This document shows positions 31,587-41,078 of a stretch of 64,000 bases of DNA, one piece after another (position 1 is the first letter of the stretch; every line of letters begins with the position of its first letter). The stretch covers positions 374,001 through 438,000 of the forward strand of contig NW_027017957.1 in NCBI RefSeq assembly GCF_032854445.1. The letters run 5' to 3'. Both the position numbers and the translations under genes were made by a program. The stretch comes from Liolophura sinensis (lineage: Eukaryota > Mollusca > Polyplacophora > Chitonida > Chitonidae). The notes under the pieces were generated by a model. The model saw only the letters and a list, made by a program, of their open reading frames with translations. It did not search any database and was not told the DNA's origin.

Positions 31587-32838
31587 ATACGGACGCAGGC
31601 TAAACCCTTTCAGAACACTCCGTAAGCCTCCGGGATACAAGGTGTACGGCAGTCCTTGGTCGTCACCAACAGCCCGAGTACGATCGACCAGAATCAACAA
31701 CTCTTGGTCCGCTTCCCCAACCTCGGCGCAAATGACGTCACTGTGCCCGGTACCGTGCGCTTGGCCTTCTCGATCACGATCAATTCATCCGACACGAACG
31801 CCACAGTGGCCGGGAATCTCGGACGCGCAGTATTCAAGAAAACCACGATCAGAATCAGGTCATGTCCATCGACGACTCTGATGTGTTTCATGCTACGGCG
31901 ACTTATTTCTGACCAAAAACAAACGGCGGAGTGCGGCCTACCAAGGCATCGGCAGCGAAAACATGCTTAAACTTCGAGTCGAAGCGGAGGACGCAAGTGA
32001 CGACAATACTGGGGAAAAAGCCATCGCTCGCGCCTTGGCAGCCGGTTCCACATCCCGCTAGACTTTGAGCTTCTAGATAGCCACATGACATTCTACCAGA
32101 GTGCCTTGGCCGACCGACTGGAGTACGAACTGACGTTCAACAATTACAGTCGTGTCATCCAGGCAACAGACGATGCCGACGCGACTTACACCATCGACAA
32201 CATCAGCCTGGAGTTCGATATGATCACCGAAGAGGAGCTCGCTAGGCAGATCCGCACCCAGTTTGCCGGGGGCGTCTCCATTCTGTATGATCGTGTCCTC
32301 CTCCACCGAAAGTTTGTGAAGGACAAGTCTGATTCTCTCTGGAACATAAACCTGAACACGCCCGCAAGAGAAATGACGGGGCATCCTCATGCTGTTCGAG
32401 ACTAAAGAAACCCCGTGGAATAGGAGGTCGGAATCCTTCTACAACCCGAAGATCACCAAAGTAGAAGTCACAATAGAAAGGGTCCCCAATCAGCTGTACA
32501 GCCAGGGCATGCGGGCTTACCAGCAGTGGGGCGAGGTCCAGAGGTTCTTCGCCAGCTCACCCCTACGAAAGCGGGACCCTGAGGTGGCCAGGGTCGTTAA
32601 AGACGTCTCCCTGGAAGAGTTCTTGACGCACAAGCACGCCTTATAGCTTGACCTTCGGCCAAGCCACGATGACGAGCTGCATGGCAGTGGGAGGCGCGTT
32701 CTGAACGCCAGCGAGGGGATTACGATACAGGTGACAAAAGAGACAGAGGAGCCCGGCGTGTTAAACGTATATCTCTATGTGATCATGGACGCAAAGCTGC
32801 ACATCGAGAATGGTAGATTCGCTAGCGCGCTTTATTGA
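31587..32838 (+). pseudogene. probable major capsid protein, frameshifted
   Basis: The pieces are QQLLVRFPNLGANDVTVP, LAFSITINSSDTNATVAGNL, then after indels (near 31850 and 31930) MTFYQSALADRLEYELTF, TIDNISLEFDMITEEELARQ, YDRVLLHRK and FYNPKITKVEVTIERVPNQL, ending NVYLYVIMDAKLHIE at a TGA (32836-32838). The start codon of element 1 is ATA here, and a stop follows HKHAL (~32644). The full product would be about 410-420 residues, beta-rich, and directly upstream of and overlapping the ATPase. I judge it the double jelly-roll-type major capsid gene, from position and strand pattern; the fold cannot be verified by eye. Confidence 0.55.
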
Positions 32839-33424
32839 TGACGCCCACTGCGCGATTATCTGTGGGCAGACGAACTGCGGCAAAACAGTCTTCGTGCTGG
32901 GCCTGCTTGAGGGGCCTTTCCGCGGTTTTTTTCATCACATTGTGATCCTGTGCCCCACTCTTAAGCATAACGAGGCGTACCGGCGGCGATGGACACTGTC
33001 TGACCCTGAGGTCTATTGTTTTGATCCTGGCAAGCGGCTCAACGACTGCCTGAGAGCTTTCTACAGATTGTTCGAGGGGGAGCCCAACCTATACATCATC
33101 GATGATTGTAGCGCGTTAGAGGCGATGAAGAAGAAACAAAAAATGCTGTGATTCATGCCTTTTTCGGGCCGTCATGCAAAGCAAACCGTCTGGGTCCTCA
33201 CTCAGAAATACAACGCCGTCCTCAAAGACTTTCGCGAGCAGACATGGTGGGTGGCTTCATTCCACTGCAAAGATCGGCAGTCGTTCAACGAAGGCCTGGA
33301 GGAGAACCACATCATCGAGGCCGAGAGCGAAAAGGCAGATGTTCGACAGAAGTTCAAGAACAATCCGCATTCTAAGCTCCTGCTAATGACTGATACGCCC
33401 TCCACATCTAAGATTATATATTAG
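32810..33424 (+). pseudogene. A32/FtsK-like packaging ATPase, one nonsense
   Basis: This ATPase pumps the genome into capsids. The Walker A is ICGQTNCGKTVF (residues ~16-27) and Walker B is LYIIDDCSA (~91-99); the protein is about 204 codons, matching small Polinton ATPases. The ATG at 32810 lies inside the end of the capsid gene (29-bp overlap). A TCA codon of element 1 is TGA here (33149-33151), cutting the protein after QKML; the rest, to SKIIY, is open. All of the P-loop that element 1 lost is present here. Confidence 0.85.
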
Positions 33425-33449
33425 ACGTAGTCGCCCCTACATATTAATA

Positions 33450-34025
33450 ATGGATACCGACGAGCTTATAGACGAGATTCTGGGCGCAGAGGAGGAGGAG
33501 GAGGAGAAGCCCGGCCAACAGCCCAGCAAACATGCACAGCAGCTTAGGGATAGGCTGGCGGCACTTGCGGTGGGTGGGCAGGTCAAACGATATCTGGGAA
33601 AAGACGTAACAGCCGCTGAGATCGACGCCATGAGCGACGAAGACGTTAAAAGGCTGCACTCCAGGTACGAAGCTAAGCTCGGTGCGCAGATGGTTGACGG
33701 TCTCGGAGGTATATTCTTGAGATCATATGTAAGGGCAACCAGCTGGCTCCTACCAATCCCACCCGAGAATCGACCAAAGCTCATGTCACAGCTCGCCACC
33801 GACCCATTTGTTGAACAGGCGCTTAGCAGTGCTAGCTGCTGGCTATACTACTGCTATGGTAAGTACATGGCACCGTTAACCATGGCGATGGCCACTGCTG
33901 AGCACTGCTCATTTCAACACCACTGCTGTCCTAGAAATGAGCCGTATGATCCAGAGGAACATGAGTACAACGAATCCGGAAGGCCCGAAGGAAGCGGAGG
34001 GGGTGACAGTGGATTCTACGAATGA
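33450..34025 (+). CDS. acidic-headed Polinton protein, 191 aa
   Basis: It starts MDTDELIDEILGAEEEEEE (ATG at 33450, 26 bp after the ATPase stop) and has a helical middle, a conserved core with ENRPKLMSQLATDPFVEQAL and SCWLYYCYGKYMAPL, and a polar C-terminus rich in Gly, Glu and Pro. It overlaps the next gene by 89 bp in another frame. Element 1 has a shortened version (7268-7726). Function unknown; no catalytic motif seen. Confidence 0.65.
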   Translation: MDTDELIDEILGAEEEEEEKPGQQPSKHAQQLRDRLAALAVGGQVKRYLGKDVTAAEIDAMSDEDVKRLHSRYEAKLGAQMVDGLGGIFLRSYVRATSWLLPIPPENRPKLMSQLATDPFVEQALSSASCWLYYCYGKYMAPLTMAMATAEHCSFQHHCCPRNEPYDPEEHEYNESGRPEGSGGGDSGFYE

Positions 34026-34332
34026 CGGCCCTGCGAAGAATCCCAAAAGAGTCGCTGCGGGTCGAGCGGGTGCTGCAGCGAGAAAGGCCAAGACTAAAAA
34101 GCTCAAGGACGAGCTTCGCGAGGCAAAGGCTGCTTTGCTTGGTATAGCTGATTCTTCTAACAAACAGCCGAAGGAACCGGATTCTACGAAGGAGGGGGGA
34201 GCCACAGATTTTGCGAAGGAACCGGATTCTACGAATGCACATCAAATCACCCGCTGGAGGGCGCCCCTACCGTTATTAGGCGTTGGCAGCCTTGCAGTGG
34301 TAGTGTTGCTACGCGCGTGGCGCAGCCGCTAG
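33937..34332 (+). CDS. Lys/Ala-rich protein with C-terminal TM, 131 aa
   Basis: It starts MSRMIQRNMSTTNPEGPKEA inside the preceding gene. Residues 40-70 are very basic and Ala-rich (AGRAGAAARKAKTKKLKDEL), followed by three degenerate PDSTK/DSSNK units and a hydrophobic helix (LPLLGVGSLAVVVLL) with an Arg-rich end. It may be membrane-anchored with a nucleic-acid-binding face; this is inference. Element 1 has a nonsense copy. Confidence 0.6.
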   Translation: MSRMIQRNMSTTNPEGPKEAEGVTVDSTNDGPAKNPKRVAAGRAGAAARKAKTKKLKDELREAKAALLGIADSSNKQPKEPDSTKEGGATDFAKEPDSTNAHQITRWRAPLPLLGVGSLAVVVLLRAWRSR

Positions 34333-34353
34333 AATCTGCCAGCACATGCTCAA

Positions 34354-34419
34354 GGTGCAGATATTACGCCTCATGCACGAGGTGCAGATATTACGCCGCA
34401 TGCAGATATCACGCCGCAA
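34354..34419 (+). repeat. 27-bp direct repeats before the 79-aa gene
   Basis: GGTGCAGATATTACGCC occurs at 34354 and 34381, with a third partial unit GATATCACGCCGCA at 34405. Element 1 has diverged units at 6785-6830. Could be regulatory. Confidence 0.6.
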
Positions 34420-34454
34420 GAAAAGAATCTCCATTTGAATACACGTCGCGACCC

Positions 34455-34466
34455 TTTCTATATAGA
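34455..34466 (+). promoter_or_regulatory. TATA-like box before the 79-aa gene
   Basis: CTATATAG lies 6-7 bases before the ATG at 34472, same as in element 1. Confidence 0.3.
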
Positions 34467-34471
34467 TCAGC

Positions 34472-34711
34472 ATGTCTACTCCACCCGGTGACGGAAAAGT
34501 GCTAGTCAACGCGGCCTACCACGCCGCTGTGGTCTCTCTCCTGGCTACTGGGTACGCTCATCTCGGCCAGATGATCCTCAAAGGAGCCCTCCCGAAGCCG
34601 GACCTAATAACCCGTGACGTCGGCATGGTCATTGCAGATGTAGGCCTGGCCATGTTTTCTAAGGACCTGCTAATTAAACAAGGGCTTCTTTATCCCAATA
34701 TAATCAAGTAG
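34472..34711 (+). CDS. 79-aa hydrophobic Polinton protein, intact
   Basis: It starts MSTPPGDGKVLVNAAYH, with two hydrophobic stretches (about residues 17-40 and 48-66). It is collinear with 6491-6730 and differs at scattered positions without any indel. It is directly followed by the next gene after two bases. Function unknown; holin-like or membrane roles are guesses only. Confidence 0.7.
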   Translation: MSTPPGDGKVLVNAAYHAAVVSLLATGYAHLGQMILKGALPKPDLITRDVGMVIADVGLAMFSKDLLIKQGLLYPNIIK

Positions 34712-34713
34712 TA

Positions 34714-35163
34714 ATGGCCTCCATCGCAACGATGATGGGCGGCGCCCTCGTAAACGCTTTGGCCTTCAGCGGGAGCAACTATATGTTTTCGATGCTGAGG
34801 AGTTCCGGTGTCGACCAAGAGCGGAGGCGCCATGACCGCGCTGTAGAGCAGCGCCAAGCCGCCCAGGAAAAATGGGCCAGAAAGCGCACTGAGTGCTTGG
34901 ACTGGATCAACGATGAACTCCGCCTCCAGGGCCACGCTGTTCAAACGTTCCAGGATGTCGACGCTGCAATCCGCGGGTATCCTAGGGTCACAGGCAAAAC
35001 TCTTGCACGCGATGCACGCGAGGCGCTGTTGGGCTCAGAACCACAGCTCTCCGATTTGTATGTGCCTAGTGAAGATCAAAAACACCGCGAGATGACCTTC
35101 GTCATCCTGGGGATGTGTGTCGTTGGGGGTGTGAGTTACGGAATCGCAAAACTCACCAAGTAA
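34714..35163 (+). CDS. 149-aa Polinton protein, intact
   Basis: The N-terminus MASIATMMGGALVNALAFSG is hydrophobic; residues 35-75 are charged and helical (RRRHDRAVEQRQAAQEKW); the C-terminus is a transmembrane helix (MTFVILGMCVVGGVSYGIA) with Lys at the end. It follows the 79-aa gene by 2 bp. The copy in element 1 is frameshifted. Function unknown. Confidence 0.7.
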   Translation: MASIATMMGGALVNALAFSGSNYMFSMLRSSGVDQERRRHDRAVEQRQAAQEKWARKRTECLDWINDELRLQGHAVQTFQDVDAAIRGYPRVTGKTLARDAREALLGSEPQLSDLYVPSEDQKHREMTFVILGMCVVGGVSYGIAKLTK

Positions 35164-35306
35164 TCCGAACTGACTGTGCCGGACTCGCCATCGAGCTCCT
35201 CGCCGTATGGGAGACACGATCTTAGTAGTGAGGTGGTTCTGCGCCGCGACGATTACATCTTTTTCGTCGCAAATCTGTTAGAGGTCTGCTAGAATACCTT
35301 GATGAC

Positions 35307-35727
35307 ATGGCTAGTAAGGTGTCTGCTCGCCTGGCAAATATCTACTACAGCCCTCGTGGGTACTGGAAGGGCCGCGCGGCCATCCAGAAACTTGCCACTG
35401 CGGCTAAAGTCTCCGAAGATGTGGTCCGGGCCTGGCTGAAAAAGCAGGCTATCTGGCAGATATACCTGCCTCGTCCCCGAAAAAATACCGAAGCCTATGT
35501 TCGATGTTTCCACGCCGAATGACATCCACCAAGCCGATCTTCTATTTCTACCACATGATCGGCGAGGCCGGAAGTTGTATTAGTACGTGCTGACAGTTGT
35601 TGATGTCGCTTCTCGCTACAAGGGGGCGGAACCTCTGGCTACTAAAGATTCCAAAGAAGTCGCTGATGCTCTCTCTCGCATTTACAAGCGGGACCCCTGA
35701 GATGGCCGAAGCTTATCCAAGTTGATT
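35307..35727 (+). pseudogene. int: retroviral-type integrase, 3' deleted
   Basis: It starts at ATG 35307 with MASKVSARLANIYYSPRGYW and an N-terminal helical domain. The frame shifts at an A6 run (~35481), after which NDIHQADLLFLPHDR (first catalytic Asp) and LTVVDVASRYK are readable, with a TAG between them. At about 35728, just where the second catalytic Asp region begins, the gene is joined to the polymerase B gene running the other way. So the catalytic Glu and C-terminal domain are gone. It complements in extent the element 1 remnant. Confidence 0.85.
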
Positions 35728-38056
35728 CTTCCTCGCAACCCCTTCTCAATAAAGAGATATTGGTCGTAGTCGGTCAACAGCTCCAGCTCTACCCCAGTCT
35801 TCTTGAACAGCGCATCCCACGAAAGACCTGGGCTCGTAAAGTAGTGAGCAGGGTCCAATCCATACTGCCGTAAACAAGTCTTCCGGAAGGCCTCAAACAC
35901 ATCGGCCAACAGGAGCACGTCTGTGCGGCAGTAAAGGTCTATGTACTCTCCCAGATTTGTGCAGTCAAATACCTTCCATACCTGTTGATCGTGGATGTTG
36001 TCCTCATCGCTAATGCCTCCGACTTTGAGCTTACTGAAGAATGCCTCTTTGGGTGGGAGGCTGGACTCGTCGAAGCGCTCCCAGAAGTCCATATACTCAT
36101 AGGGGTAGACCCCTTTGCGCATGAGTAGCTTTCGTTTTTCTTCGGCGGGCTCATACCGGGCTGTGATGTGGAAAGCCACAGGTTTGTTGGCCTCAACCAG
36201 ATTGTCAAGGGAAGTTGGTAAGAATTGAACGGTTTCGATGAAGCGGAGCTGCCCCAGCGAGAAGGACATGTACTTTTCGGTGTTGTTGGGGATACAGGAG
36301 ATGCGGCCCTCTACCTTACTTATGCATCAGGAGGTGGCCGTCGTAGCCCCGTAGGTTGTGGAAGACTACTGGTATGGCTGTCTTGGGACCCAGCCGCAAC
36401 TTTAGGTTGCATGCGTAATGTGCCGCGCCTCTGTAATTGCCGGTGATATGGCAGTGATCGCGCACAGAATCGGCGCCCAGAGGCTTCTCACACACGTGAC
36501 AGGTTGTGGCGTTGTTGTGGGCCTGCCAGTCTTGGGAAGTCATATTCATGGCTATAGGGTTGGCCAGAACATTTTTGATTTCGTGCTCCTCCTGTTGGAG
36601 AGCTCTGAGGAAGTGTTCCGTCACGTTAGGGCCTCTGTATTCCACGGGGCGTTTTCTGTGGCCGTCGCAAAGCACCACAACATAGCAGTAACTGCAGGGC
36701 TCGTGGTGCTGAGTCTTTTGAGTGCTGCTTTCTGTAGGTGACGGCGGCGGGCCTTCAACCTTTCTGGTCAGAGCCTCGAAGTCGGCATATATGATGAACG
36801 GAGCCGGTAGCTGTTTGTGGTGGTTCTGAAAGGCGAACTTGTTTTCCCCCTCCTGGGGCATTTTTACCCTCACCGCCGTCTGGCCAATCCCTCGGCATTC
36901 CGGCTTCTGCGCCTCGAGCAGATACTCTCTTGTGTAACCGTGTAGGCAGCGCTCGCAGAGGTGTTTGCGATTTCGTTTCTTACTTTCTTGGAACAGGAGA
37001 CGATCGAGATCTTTTATCCACGTATAATGGAATTTGCCTGCCTTCCCAATCAGCAGCAGATTGATTCGGGTCGTGTCGCCGGGCTGTTTGCTGAGGCGGT
37101 GCACGATCACACCCTTGTCCCACCCGAACACGTTGATGGCGAGGTTGTTCTTTTCCTCCACTTTAGGGATTTGTGAGATGGGCGTGGGAGCGTCGATCCC
37201 ACTAAAGTCAAGACCATCATTGGTGGGATACTTTGTTGGTCTCTGAGGGTCCCGGGCGGCTGGAAATAAGGCAGAGCGGAGTGACCATCGGAGGCAGTCG
37301 TCGTCTTTGTTCTTCACATTGATGACTGCTTTCTTGTTACTCACAGCTGCAGGTAGGGGGATGTAGGACCCCCGTCTCAGTGGCTGATACCTTGCAATGT
37401 CAAGCCAGAGTGTTTGCACGCTATTGACAACCCACCCTGACCCTCGCTGTGTCCATTTTTCCAGCACCTCCTGGATGGTGGGGAAGGCCTTATCTAGAGC
37501 CACGTCAATGTCACCAGCCTCTAAGAGCCTCTAAGAGCCTCTGTTTGCTGTGGAGTACTGGGCTGGTATACTCTTCACTGCCATCGGCGTTGCCCTTTCG
37601 CAGCTGAACCCTGAGGACTAGTTGGAACTTAACCCCGTTGAGTGCCAGGATCTTTTCTTCTAGCTTCTGGCGAATAATGGCATGAATTTCTTCTATGAAG
37701 GCTATCGGGTCTGTCCAAACGCCTTCGGGTACGCCCATGTGCCAGGCCCGGAGGAGATTCCTTATAGCCCGGCCGGTGTTAGTGAATTTTAGTTTCTTTT
37801 CACCCTGAATTACGCCTAGCAATTCATCTAACTCCTCGTTACTGAGGAGGTTCTTGGCGTCTTGCTTCAACCCCTCGTTTCTTTGGGAGTCCTTGCTGTC
37901 TTGCAGCCGCTTCAACTCAGCCACAGCCGTTTTATGCCTGTCGAGGATCCCCACCAATTCTTCCAAGGCATTGCGGGACCGTGGGTACTTAGGCCGCACA
38001 CCTAGAAGTGTCTCAAACTCCCCCCGTAGTGCTCGCGCTTTTTGATGGTGGTTCAT
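35728..38056 (-). pseudogene. polB: DNA polymerase B, exonuclease half only
   Basis: The start is ATG 38056 (MNHHQKARALRGEFETL). The N-terminal domain is followed by Exo I IIYADFEALTR (~36790), a Cys/His segment CHVCEKPLGADSVRDHCH (~36470), Exo II HNLRGYDGHLL (~36345) and Exo III YCRTDVLLLADVFE (~35940). The gene then runs to FIEKGLRG and is cut at ~35728; motifs A, B and C are all absent. A 10-bp tandem duplication at ~37520 (CCTCTAAGAG) shifts the frame, and an indel plus TAA after LLMH (~36316) does so again. Otherwise 395 and 195 codons are open. Confidence 0.9.
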
Positions 38057-38089
38057 TGTACGCGTCGGTGTAACTATGCACACGACTCT

Positions 38090-38367
38090 CTAATTGTAAA
38101 TTTCTATAGCCGCCAGTCGTTTGAACTCGTTCAAGAAAGCCTTGTGCCTCCACTTCCTTTCACGCGTCGGGACACTATTACATCCGCAGGCCATGCAAAG
38201 CCGAAACCGGTTTTTAATGCCCCGACCACAGTTAATACATGGCTGGGTGCCAGGACCCTGCCGCAGACGGTATAGGTGACCCCGCAGCACTCCCCCAGAC
38301 AACTCTTACCACAGAGCTCCGTGGAGCCGATGAAAAGCCACCGGCAATTATTGTAACCCTTTCGCAT
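38090..38367 (-). pseudogene. small Cys-rich (zinc-ribbon-like) protein, frameshift
   Basis: It matches 1188-1466: NNCRWLFIGSTELCGKSCLG, then after a one-base loss near 38284 PCINCGRGIKNRF and LCMACG, ending KRLAAIEIYN at a TAG (38090-38092). It lies 34 bp upstream of the polymerase B start on the same strand and may be co-transcribed. Function unknown. Confidence 0.6.
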
Positions 38368-38431
38368 GTTGTATAGACGCATTGTGTAGAAGCATACCAG
38401 ATGCGATGGGTATGTCTAATACAACCTCAGA

Positions 38432-38595
38432 TGAGGCTGGGGGCCTCTATTTGTTATAAGGAGGGCCCCAGGGGAAGGGTGCGCCAGAACCTATAGTGTG
38501 TATACTAGAACTTCTGGACCTCGCCGGGAATAGGGGCTGGGGGCCTCTATTTACCAAGGGGGGTGTGCGCCAGAACCCTCCCTCCCCCTACTACT
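38432..38595 (-). repeat. right terminal inverted repeat of element 2
   Basis: Partner of 26131-26293, ending CCCTACTACT directly before CAATT. Confidence 0.85.
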
Positions 38596-38719
38596 CAATT
38601 GTACCTGCCTGCGATAGAGTGTGCATGTCTGAACATCGTATGTAGGAAAGGTGTCAATAACTTGCCATGATATTAGCGTTTTATGCCGAACACTCCCGTC
38701 CCTCCATATAGAGGAACAA

Positions 38720-38885
38720 ATTAACATTAATCGAAAATTATCGATTTCGATAAATAAATAATTGATATCAAAAAATCTTTATCGATAAATATCGTTAATT
38801 CATTTATCGATATCGCTACTTTATTGATCGATATGGCTAATTCATTTATTGATGTATACAATTCTCGATTAAATGTTAATCTGGT
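38720..38885. repeat. ATCGAT-rich degenerate repeat
   Basis: TTATCGAT/ATCGATAA units recur every 15-30 bp. It looks like a decayed satellite. Confidence 0.5.
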
Positions 38886-38892
38886 CGCTCAT

Positions 38893-39060
38893 ACCTCCAC
38901 GCCGTAAGTGGGAAGGTCTGCCAGCAATCTGCGAATGGTTGTGGGTTTCTCCCTGGCTATGCCCGGTTTCCACCCACCATAATGCTGGCGGCCGTCGTAT
39001 AAGTGAAATATTCTAGAGCACGGTTTAAAACACCAATCAAATAAATAAATAAATAAATAC
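38893..39060 (+). mobile_element. MetaSINE-like, 5' truncated
   Basis: It begins at GCCGTAAGTGGGAAGGTCTG and ends in (AAAT)n after CACCAATC. Confidence 0.85.
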
Positions 39061-41028
39061 CTCCCCGCATAAGACAGAGTTGTATGGGTGAACATTGCAG
39101 TTAAACAATAAGAAAAAAAATAGGAAAAATGTGACACATGGTGGAACAAATTGTGCTGGCCACGACTTTAGGGGGCAAAAAAGATTTCATGTCAATAAAT
39201 CGGATATGGATGTAGCAATAAAGGATCCAAGACCTATTTTCAAAACAAAACGTCATTTCCAAAGGAAGCCATGTGCAGATAGCTGATTAGAGCAAACATA
39301 AAGCATTAGAAATGGCAGGACGTCATGATCCTTACTTTTGCTTCATTTAGATTTTTTCATGGGCCATTCATGGTGTGCATGCAGAAGTTGAGATGAAAGG
39401 CAAGATGTATGGTAAGTTTCATCAAAATTGGCGTAGTAGTATTTGGGAAGTGATGCATGGACAAAATCGTGCCTACAGACGAACAAACTTCGTCGAGCGG
39501 GGTATAATAATGAAATATACTCATATCCAATAATCACAACAACTTTAACTGTAACAATTCGATTTATTAAGTATTTTTACTTCAATTTGTACAATTTTGC
39601 CTAGTGTAATGTGAAAAAAAAAATTAGACATGTTTTTATCTCTTTATTATCACTAATATTTCATTGATATTATTGACGTTATATCTAGTTATATATTAGT
39701 TTGTGCCCTTAAATTATTGACACCAATATCTCTAATATTCATTACATTAACGTAAAATGTAAGTGGTAAAACAGAAGATTGTGCTTGTAACGCAGATGTA
39801 AAGTGTCTAGTGTACAGGGGGATCAAACAGACTTAGAAAACTTTTAATTTCCACGAAGTGTAATAAAATAAAGTAGGTTGGTGATGGCTGCAAACTGAAC
39901 AAAAACATGGTCACATCTAAACGACTGAACTCTGTACCGACCTCTGGTGGTCCATTGTTGGCTGCGGTAGAGCATAAGACAGTAAGTATATCTACATTGT
40001 ACATACATATGTAACTACTTTAAAAGCACATCTGTTTTCTAATAGCAGAAATAATTGGTCTTCTACAAACTATATTCTTATTTCCAAGACGGTGGCTCAA
40101 AGGTTAGTCTTATTTATTTTAACTTTACATTTGTCAGCTTTCATAATACAAATCTACAAGTAATTTGTCTCAGAGTTTCTTTTTTTTTTCGCCCAAATTA
40201 ATAACTACATTGAGGGATACAAATACTAGATCTGATAACATGAATACAAAGGTGTAATATCTTGTACTTGAAAAATTCCAATGCCTTCCAATAGCTTCCT
40301 ACATCTTGGCAATTTACGTCAGTTGCGATTCTTATTTTCATTGTTTATGTAAGTGCGTAAATAGAGGCAAGTCCTACAGCCCCTATCACCGCAGCTTGAG
40401 CAGAATTAGTTTTAAAATCGCAAGTGACGCTAATTGTGATTTGATAGACGTCGACGGTCTAAAAGTACTTAGAATGCTGTGGTATATTCACATTTAATAA
40501 ATATTTACGTGACACCAATGAAAACCGACTAGACCTCGATGGTGTTTGGTCCACATGAATGGTAGAGTAAAACCAGAATCATGACGGTAAACGGTCACAT
40601 GAAGCCAGTCAATTCATCGTCAAATCATACCATGGTTTTGCTCTAACAATTCATTAAATAGTATCAACTTACACATCCCCTAGCGCCACGGTCTCGATAT
40701 AACAAATGCAGTGATGTGTTAAGTAAGGGACTTGATGTATTGTTCTATCCCCAGCTTAACGGCTAATGATAAATAAGGCAGCAGGCTCGAATCTAGGTCT
40801 AGTTCTGCAGTGGCATTGAGCGAGAAGGTTCTGGTCCACGGCAAGAAACATAAGTCAAATAAAAATACACACAAATCCGATTTAAATTATATCAAACTGA
40901 TTAGCAATATGCTATCCTTCTAATTCCATTGCTTAATGATTGGATGAGGTCCTCTTGGAATAATAATAAACGCTTGGTATAAATAAAATGTCAACCATGT
41001 ACCGTGTAAGGAAATCGAACCTGTTTTC
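39061..41028. other. downstream flank of the receptor gene
   Basis: About 2 kb of AT-rich DNA without a supported exon. It may contain the 3' UTR of the minus-strand receptor gene; I did not find a convincing AATAAA. Confidence 0.35.
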
Positions 41029-41078
41029 TCACTGTCTTTCAGTTTTGTTGACTTCATCATACGTTGGACCCTCTGGAG
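41029..41078 (-). CDS. receptor tail, terminal exon (YDEV, stop)
   Basis: It follows acceptor TGTTTAG. In phase 1 it reads PEGPTYDEVNKTERQ and then TGA (41029-41031). TYDEV is a possible SH2 site. Confidence 0.65.

Larger units (their letters stand above)
26131..38595 (-). mobile_element. Polinton/Maverick element 2 (degenerate)
   Basis: This copy is inverted relative to element 1. Its inverted repeats start AGTAGTAGGG at 26131 and end CCTACTACT at 38595, and both sides are flanked by CAATT (26126-26130 and 38596-38600), a perfect 5-bp target duplication. It carries the same gene set as element 1. It keeps the capsid-type gene and an ATPase with one stop, but lost the polymerase palm region, most of the integrase and the middle of the hydrophobic-tail gene. 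It also has two segments that element 1 lacks (26435-26915, 27075-28090). At 12.5 kb it is shorter than the usual 15-20 kb of intact Polintons. Confidence 0.9.

Noticed and set aside
33859-33934. A GGTAAGTA ... CCTAG pair that could be a 76-bp intron joining two Polinton genes in frame
   Set aside because: The unspliced reading continues smoothly past the site (APLTMA..EHC), as in relatives that I remember, and the next gene has its own ATG. Conservation between two close copies is not evidence. RNA would be needed.
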